NCBI GenBank assembly: GCA_964459305.1
Contig: CAYWNA010000358.1
Span: forward strand, 1 to 10,993
DNA from: CAYWNA01 sp964459305
GTDB lineage: Bacteria; Planctomycetota; Planctomycetia; Pirellulales; Pirellulaceae
DNA length: 10,993 nucleotides
Reading direction: 5' to 3'
In this document: piece after piece, positions 7,233 to 10,993 of the stretch
Layout of the letters: each line of letters starts with the position of its first letter
Numbering within the stretch: the stretch's first letter is position 1
Notes under the pieces: model-generated
What the model was told of the DNA's origin: nothing
What the model saw: the letters and a program-made list of their open reading frames with translations, nothing else
Database searches by the model: none
Translations under genes and position numbers: made by a program

Positions 7233-8399
7233 ATGAAACGAACGCTTGCTTTGCTGCTGTTTGCCGCATTAGTGAGCCTGGGCGCCGATGATCCGCTCGT
7301 GTCCCAGGCGGAAGACGGAGCCGCTGGCGACGGAGAAACTGGCAAGCCAGATCAGTCCCAGTGCCTCGTGGGCGTCTACTACTTCGCGGGATGGTGGAAG
7401 CCGCTGCCCAACAAGTACAAGCCCTACGGCAGGGACTGGCGGAAAGACTACCCCGGCCGAGTGTCCCTATTGGGACAATACAACGACCAGCCGACCATGG
7501 ACAAGGAGATCGTCGCAGCGGCGAAGCACGGCGTTAATTTCTTCCAGATTCTCTGGTATCCGGTCGAAGATTCGAGAAGCCGCTTGGCTGCCGAAGGTCG
7601 CCAAATGCCGCCCCACGTGGAAAACGTGAACGAGGGGCTGCGGCTTTTCTTGAATTCGTCGGAGAACCACAGGATCCGTTTCACTGTCGAATACGTGAAT
7701 CATGCGCCGTTCGGGATTCTCGACGCTGGTGAATGGGAGAAGACGTGTCGGATGTGGTGTGGCGTGATGCGACATCCCAGCTACCTGCGGATCGGTGGCC
7801 GGCCGATTTTCAAGATCCACGGTCTCCACGCCTTTCGTCTTCAGAACCAGAAAGACCCGATCGGTGTGGCACGCCGCGTTGCCACTTTGCGGAACGTCGC
7901 CAAGCAAATGGGACTCTCCGATCCGCTCGTCGGAGCCGGTGTGTCCCCGTTGGGGATCCCGCCGGCCGAGGCGCTTGATCCGTTCGACTTTGTGACCACG
8001 TACATGGAGATTCCGCGGCTGGAGAAGCGGAAATCGCTCTACCCGTATGAGGAACTGCTTAAGCTGGCGGAGACGGGATGGAGCGACTACTCGAAGCACT
8101 GTGCCAAACCGTACATCCCTTACCTACCGGCCGGTTGGGACCCGCGGCCGTGGCAGGATTCACGTCCTTCGTTTGAATTGCCCACGCGTCGGCAATGGAA
8201 AGCCGCCTTGGAGTCCGTCGCCGATGCCCTGGAGCAGCATGAGAACCTTGGCTTACCCACTTCGACTGGGCGACAGAAGCTGTTCCTGATCTACGCCTGG
8301 AACGAGTTCGGCGAAGGTGGAATCGTCGCACCGACGCATGGCGATGGCTATTTGAAGCTGGAGACAATCAAAGAGGTCTTTGGATCGGCCGACGACTGA
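7233..8399 (+). CDS. Secreted glycoside hydrolase family 99-like / WbsX-like protein
   Basis: The 388-residue protein begins MKRTLALLLFAALVSLGADD, a Sec signal peptide. The rest is a GH99/WbsX-type barrel: VGVYYFAGWW (46-55), TMDKEIVAAAKHGVNFFQIL (88-107) and WYP (108-110), MRHPSYLRIGGRPIFKIHG (179-197), DFVTTYMEIPR (252-262), PAGWDPRPW (299-307) and AWNEFGEGGIVAPT (355-368). The last motif is the strongest signature. Its E-x-x-E spacing (Glu358, Glu361) matches, as I recall, the catalytic carboxylate pair of GH99 endo-alpha-mannanases. WbsX relatives are often found in polysaccharide synthesis clusters, but the signal peptide and degradative neighbours point to exported glycan cleavage here. 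The ATG at 7233 is preferred over upstream in-frame starts because GGAG lies six bases before it and the signal peptide begins there. It is followed by the AKR-like gene 232 bases downstream. Confidence 0.82.
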   Translation: MKRTLALLLFAALVSLGADDPLVSQAEDGAAGDGETGKPDQSQCLVGVYYFAGWWKPLPNKYKPYGRDWRKDYPGRVSLLGQYNDQPTMDKEIVAAAKHGVNFFQILWYPVEDSRSRLAAEGRQMPPHVENVNEGLRLFLNSSENHRIRFTVEYVNHAPFGILDAGEWEKTCRMWCGVMRHPSYLRIGGRPIFKIHGLHAFRLQNQKDPIGVARRVATLRNVAKQMGLSDPLVGAGVSPLGIPPAEALDPFDFVTTYMEIPRLEKRKSLYPYEELLKLAETGWSDYSKHCAKPYIPYLPAGWDPRPWQDSRPSFELPTRRQWKAALESVADALEQHENLGLPTSTGRQKLFLIYAWNEFGEGGIVAPTHGDGYLKLETIKEVFGSADD

Positions 8400-8631
8400 G
8401 TCCTCAGTCAGACTCGCCATGGTCCCCAATCGGAGTTATCCACAAGTGTGCCTAGCTGCTGCTGACCTCGATTGTTCTGGCTCCGAAAGTCCTTGTCGCG
8501 GCAGCGCCGGACGTTGACAGCACGAGCCGCACAGACGAGCATGAGGGCACAACGAATGGGCAGTAGTCCTTGCAGCCGTCTTGAAGACTCATCAAGCACT
8601 GCAATCCAAACTCCCGGAGAAGAGCTCGATC
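8400..8631. other. Intergenic stretch between the GH99-like and AKR-like genes
   Basis: No gene or clear terminator is visible. The frame of the following gene is open from 8581 (TTG), but family-like sequence begins only at the ATG at 8632. A single TTATCCACA, identical to the classical DnaA box, lies at 8436-8444 and is probably chance. The gap is long enough for a separate promoter, so the two plus-strand genes may not be one transcript. Confidence 0.4.
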
Positions 8632-9735
8632 ATGACTGACCAAGGAATCACCCGACGGCAGTTCGTCCGCGATACAGTCGCCGCAGCCGCCGCGGCCGGG
8701 CTTACCGCCACCTACACCGTCCACGCCGGCAACCCGGACAAGGCCGAAACCGACAAGATCGTCAACTACAATTCCGACATGGAGTACCGCCGCTGCGGCA
8801 GGACCGGCCTGATGGTCTCGGCCGTTTGTCTGGGCGGACACTGGAAACGGATGGACACGATCGTCTCCGGCGTGAGCTTCCGGGGAAAAATCTCCGATGC
8901 CAATCTGGACGATCCCGACTTCGCCAAGAATCGCCGTGATGTCGTCAGTCGTTGTATCGAGCGCGGTATCAATTATGTCGACGCATGTACCGGACCGGAG
9001 ACCATCGCCTACACTAGCGCGCTTAAGGGCCGCCGCCACAAAATGCACATCGGCTACTCCTGGTATACCAGGGAATCCTGGTCCAAGGAGCATCGCACCC
9101 TGAAGATAATGCAGGCAGCGTTGGATGACGGAATGAAACAGGCCGGACTCGAGTACGTCGACGTCTGGCGACTCAGCTTGCTGCACACCATCAGTCGCCA
9201 CACCGATGCAGAGATCGAGGAGGCAATGGCCGCCCTGGACTGGGCCAAGAAGACCGGCCGGGCACGATTCACCGGTATCTCCTCGCACGACCGCCCGCAC
9301 ATCAAAAAGCTCATTGAGAAGTATCCCGATCAGATCGAGGTCGTCCTCACGCCTTATACCGCCAAGACCAAGACGGTCAGCGACGAAAGCGGTCTGTGGG
9401 CCGCGATGCAGAAACACAACGCGGGCTGGTTCGGGATCAAGCCGTTCGCCAACAACTCACTCTTCAAGGGCGACAGCACTCCCGGCAATCCCCATGCCGA
9501 GGAGGACAACAGGCTCGCCCGGCTGGCCATCCGTTACATCCTCTGCAATCCGGCGATCACCGCACCTATTCCTGGCCTGCTCACCGTCGGGCAGGTCGAC
9601 AACGTTGCCCTGGCCGTCAAGGAACGCCGGGAGCTGGATGTAGACGAAAGAGCCGAGTTGGATCGGGCCATGCAGCGCGCCTGGGCCAACCTGCCACACG
9701 AGTATCAATGGTTGAGAGATTGGGAGTACGTATAG
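8632..9735 (+). CDS. Tat-exported aldo/keto reductase-like protein with non-canonical active site
   Basis: The 367-residue protein starts MTDQGITRRQFVRDTVAAAA; RRQFVRD (8-14) plus an Ala-rich core is a twin-arginine signal ending near VHAG. The AKR barrel follows: MEYRRCGRTGLMVSAVCLGG (50-69), RGINYVDACTGPE (111-123), LEYVDVWRLSLLH (173-185), WAKKTGRARFTGISSHDR (204-221), VVLTPYTAK (237-245), AGWFGIKPFANNSLFKG (264-280) and LAIRYILCNPAITAPIPGL (298-316), with a C-terminal tail ending HEYQWLRDWEYV. Usual AKRs use an Asp-Tyr-Lys-His tetrad. Asp117 and a histidine (His185) are in place, but the Tyr after D-x-A-x-x is missing (DACTGPE) and the strand that normally carries Lys reads HKMHIGYS. I recall similar planctomycete proteins. 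It may still bind nucleotide or use other residues. The ATG at 8632 is chosen for the Tat signal; AAGAG is seven bases upstream. Confidence 0.85.
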   Translation: MTDQGITRRQFVRDTVAAAAAAGLTATYTVHAGNPDKAETDKIVNYNSDMEYRRCGRTGLMVSAVCLGGHWKRMDTIVSGVSFRGKISDANLDDPDFAKNRRDVVSRCIERGINYVDACTGPETIAYTSALKGRRHKMHIGYSWYTRESWSKEHRTLKIMQAALDDGMKQAGLEYVDVWRLSLLHTISRHTDAEIEEAMAALDWAKKTGRARFTGISSHDRPHIKKLIEKYPDQIEVVLTPYTAKTKTVSDESGLWAAMQKHNAGWFGIKPFANNSLFKGDSTPGNPHAEEDNRLARLAIRYILCNPAITAPIPGLLTVGQVDNVALAVKERRELDVDERAELDRAMQRAWANLPHEYQWLRDWEYV

Positions 9736-9775
9736 ACGAAGTAATCGCTTGGACGGGCGACGCTGGAGACCAGTC

Positions 9776-9833
9776 CTCGCACTTGATGTGGTACAAGCGA
9801 GCCGAAGATCGCATGCGCACACTCCCGGGGAGT
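9776..9833. terminator. Possible weak terminator hairpins between convergent genes
   Basis: Between the AKR stop (9735) and the stop of the minus-strand relic (9834) are two small dyads: CTCGC-(AC)-TTG paired with CAAGCGAG at 9776-9801, and ACTCCC-G-GGGAGT at 9821-9833. Their position fits a shared termination zone. Neither has a T-run and the second has almost no loop, so the call is weak. Confidence 0.25.
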
Positions 9834-10450
9834 CTAGTTCGTAGCAGAGTGTGTTAGTTTTACCAGCTCAATGCCTGGGCCGGTTCCTGCATTGCGAGAA
9901 TAGTGCTTGCCGGTCGGATTGTTCCAGTGCTCGTAGACGCCCAGACTAGCCAGCCGTGTTGTGTTGCCGTCATGGTCCGGGTCTAGAAGGTTCCAGAGGG
10001 TGGATCGTTGGCCAGGGCCGCCTCGACCAGATAAACCTTACTCCGATTTCATGCTCTGATGCAGCCGACGAAATTCACCTTGATTACGATCTTCTCACCG
10101 GATCTGTATTCAATAACTGCGAGACAAACGGTACGTACCGCGCCTGCGCCAAGCATCGCTTTGCCTTGCCCATGGCCGCGACCGAGCCGACGACACCGAG
10201 CCGACGACACCGAGCCGACGACACCGATCAGCCACACCACGAAGCCCAAAGCCAGCGGGAACGCGGCCTGCTGACAGGGATACGTTGCGCGAGACGGTTT
10301 CGGAATCACCCGTATGAGGAACCAGATCAACGCACAAAGCCCCGTTAGGGGAAGCGTCCACCGCAGCCAAGAACAGCCCCTGTCGGATCCAGGAAGCTCA
10401 TCCGTCTGACGACGAGTTGACTGAGCATGTTCTTTGTTTGCGCATCGCAT
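9834..10450 (-). pseudogene. Decayed DUF362-family gene with internal deletion, stop and frameshift
   Basis: The start is an ATG at 10450 with GGAGG eight bases upstream. Residues 31-48 and 62-78 are membrane segments around KPSRATYPCQQAAFP (51-65), the leader I recall from planctomycete DUF362 proteins. The N-terminal part ends GEKIVIKVNFVG (118-129), the beginning of the DUF362 core. After CIRA a TGA (10049-10051) interrupts, but the same frame goes on as KVYLVEAALANDPPSGTF, which belongs near the C-terminus, so most of the core is deleted. A stop follows at TTCTAG; adding one base restores FYDPDHDG. The neighbouring frame then reads ASLGVYEHWNNP and YSRNAGTGPGIELV to a TAG at 9834-9836. 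A 14-bp tandem repeat lies inside the N-terminal half. Three independent lesions make a functional protein unlikely; a short membrane peptide (133 residues) could still be made. Confidence 0.8.
10181..10227. repeat. 14-bp direct tandem repeat, three full copies plus a partial
   Basis: The unit ACCGAGCCGACGAC occurs at 10181-10194, 10195-10208 and 10209-10222, followed by ACCGA. The three copies are identical. Because 14 is not a multiple of three, each copy is read in a different frame on the coding strand of the relic (GVVGS, VSSA, RCRRL). This suggests slippage after, or contributing to, loss of function. Confidence 0.9.
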
Positions 10451-10525
10451 CGTCTTGTCCTCCGCGGGTTGTGAACACTCGCCCACATCGTCGCCGGACG
10501 CAATCAAGATGTCAAAGATGGAAAG

Positions 10526-10867
10526 TCATAGGATTTCGGGTCTGGCGGCGCTACGAAGATCACCGAGGACCTGTGCGACGACGACGGAGATGCCAAGCGT
10601 TTTGATCAGTTCTGTTACGGTAGCTGGATTGCCCGGCACTTTCGGGAGATCGTCACTCGTGTACTCCGAATATGGCGTCATCCAAGTAGTCGGCGGGGCA
10701 GCGTTGCCGTGTTGACGCGTGAGCAACCACTCGGCTACCAAACGATCGTAGCTTTCGGGACTGTCGTACCTGCCCAGATAGTGATCGCGGCCGTTGATCC
10801 GCACGACCCCAAGGTTCTTGGGCTTGTAATGTCGGTACTTGGGAGGACGAGGACGTTTTGAGGACAT
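10526..10867 (-). CDS. Truncated site-specific integrase-like protein (N-terminal DNA-binding part only)
   Basis: The frame encodes 113 residues. Residues 1-50 (PPKYRHYKPKNLGVVRINGR at 8-27, then HYLGRYDSPESYDRLVAEWL at 29-48) match what I recall as the N-terminus of planctomycete tyrosine-type integrases: a basic, AP2-like arm-binding segment. VTELI (84-88) may align with the start of the SAM-like core-binding region. After that the sequence (KTLGISVVVAQVLGDLRSAARPEIL) no longer resembles the family, and the catalytic domain (Arg, HxxR, Tyr) is absent. The start at 10867 is well supported by AGGAG seven bases upstream, and a 26-bp palindrome lies 20 bases ahead of the ATG. It could be a truncated relic or a small stand-alone DNA-binding protein. 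It ends 75 bases before the DUF362 relic begins. Confidence 0.6.
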   Translation of the reverse strand: MSSKRPRPPKYRHYKPKNLGVVRINGRDHYLGRYDSPESYDRLVAEWLLTRQHGNAAPPTTWMTPYSEYTSDDLPKVPGNPATVTELIKTLGISVVVAQVLGDLRSAARPEIL

Positions 10868-10887
10868 AGTGCGGCTCCTCTCCTGTT

Positions 10888-10913
10888 GAAAAGTAGTACC
10901 GGTACTACTTTTC
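10888..10913. repeat. 26-bp perfect palindrome upstream of the integrase-like gene
   Basis: Left half GAAAAGTAGTACC (10888-10900) is followed directly by its exact reverse complement (10901-10913), with no spacer. The next outer pair (T10887/C10914) breaks the symmetry. It lies 20 bases before the ATG at 10867, where an operator, a transcript leader hairpin (11-bp stem, CCGG loop) or a recombinase site could sit. Confidence 0.9.
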
Positions 10914-10931
10914 CAGGACTTGTAGGCCGCA

Positions 10932-10949
10932 CTGCCCTCCGCCGGGCAG
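10932..10949. repeat. Short G/C-rich inverted repeat
   Basis: CTGCCC and GGGCAG (6-bp arms) surround TCCGCC. No T-run follows on either strand. It lies about 20 bases outside the 26-bp palindrome and may be incidental. Confidence 0.3.
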
Positions 10950-10993
10950 GCACGCTAAGTCTAGCGGTCGGCAGGATTTAGAAAAAGCTCCCC

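Noticed and set aside
8436..8444. TTATCCACA, identical to a DnaA box
   Set aside because: A single copy without neighbouring boxes, an A/T-rich unwinding region or dnaA/dnaN genes; one such match in 11 kb is compatible with chance.
8452..9417. Long minus-strand open frame (321 codons) antisense to the AKR-like gene
   Set aside because: The plus strand encodes clear AKR motifs and a Tat signal; the antisense product is low in recognisable motifs and is a codon-bias shadow.
10181..10227. Start of a CRISPR array
   Set aside because: The units are 14 bp and directly adjacent with no spacers; it is a simple tandem repeat.

Overview
The window looks like a piece of a Planctomycetota chromosome (possibly Pirellulales-like), probably environmental. 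The evidence is protein content: the cysteine-rich tail of a planctomycete-type PQQ-like beta-propeller protein, several Tat- or Sec-exported oxidoreductases and glycan-active enzymes, a DUF362-type leader (KPSRATYPCQ), and an integrase N-terminus of a kind I associate with this phylum. Assignments come from reading the sequence and remembered family patterns; no database search was run.

Layout. (1) 3-332, plus strand: 3' end of a PQQ-like beta-propeller gene. (2) 5111 down to 432, minus strand: a tight operon-like series in the order exported endonuclease/exonuclease/phosphatase-family hydrolase, Tat-exported sialidase-like beta-propeller, headless remnant of a right-handed beta-helix gene, cytoplasmic flavin reductase-like protein, and secreted concanavalin-like/polysaccharide-lyase-like protein with an Fn3-like tail. 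Gaps are 11 to about 40 bases. (3) 5112-5793: a gene-poor stretch with two dyad symmetries. (4) 6897-5794, minus strand: exported Gfo/Idh/MocA-like oxidoreductase, divergent from (5) 7233-8399, plus strand: secreted GH99/WbsX-like protein, then 8632-9735, plus strand: Tat-exported aldo/keto reductase-like protein. (6) 9834-10913, minus strand: a decayed zone with a DUF362-family relic (internal deletion, in-frame stop, one-base frameshift, 14-bp tandem repeat), an integrase N-terminal fragment, and a 26-bp perfect palindrome just upstream of that fragment.

The intact genes fit an exported glycan-degradation and sugar-oxidation locus: a sialidase-like propeller, a lyase-like fold, a beta-helix remnant and a GH99-like enzyme would cut polysaccharide, and the Gfo/Idh and AKR-like proteins would act on sugars outside the cytoplasm. 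Substrates cannot be read from the sequence. The right edge shows genome decay and former mobile-element activity. The palindrome paired with the integrase fragment is the most unusual feature.
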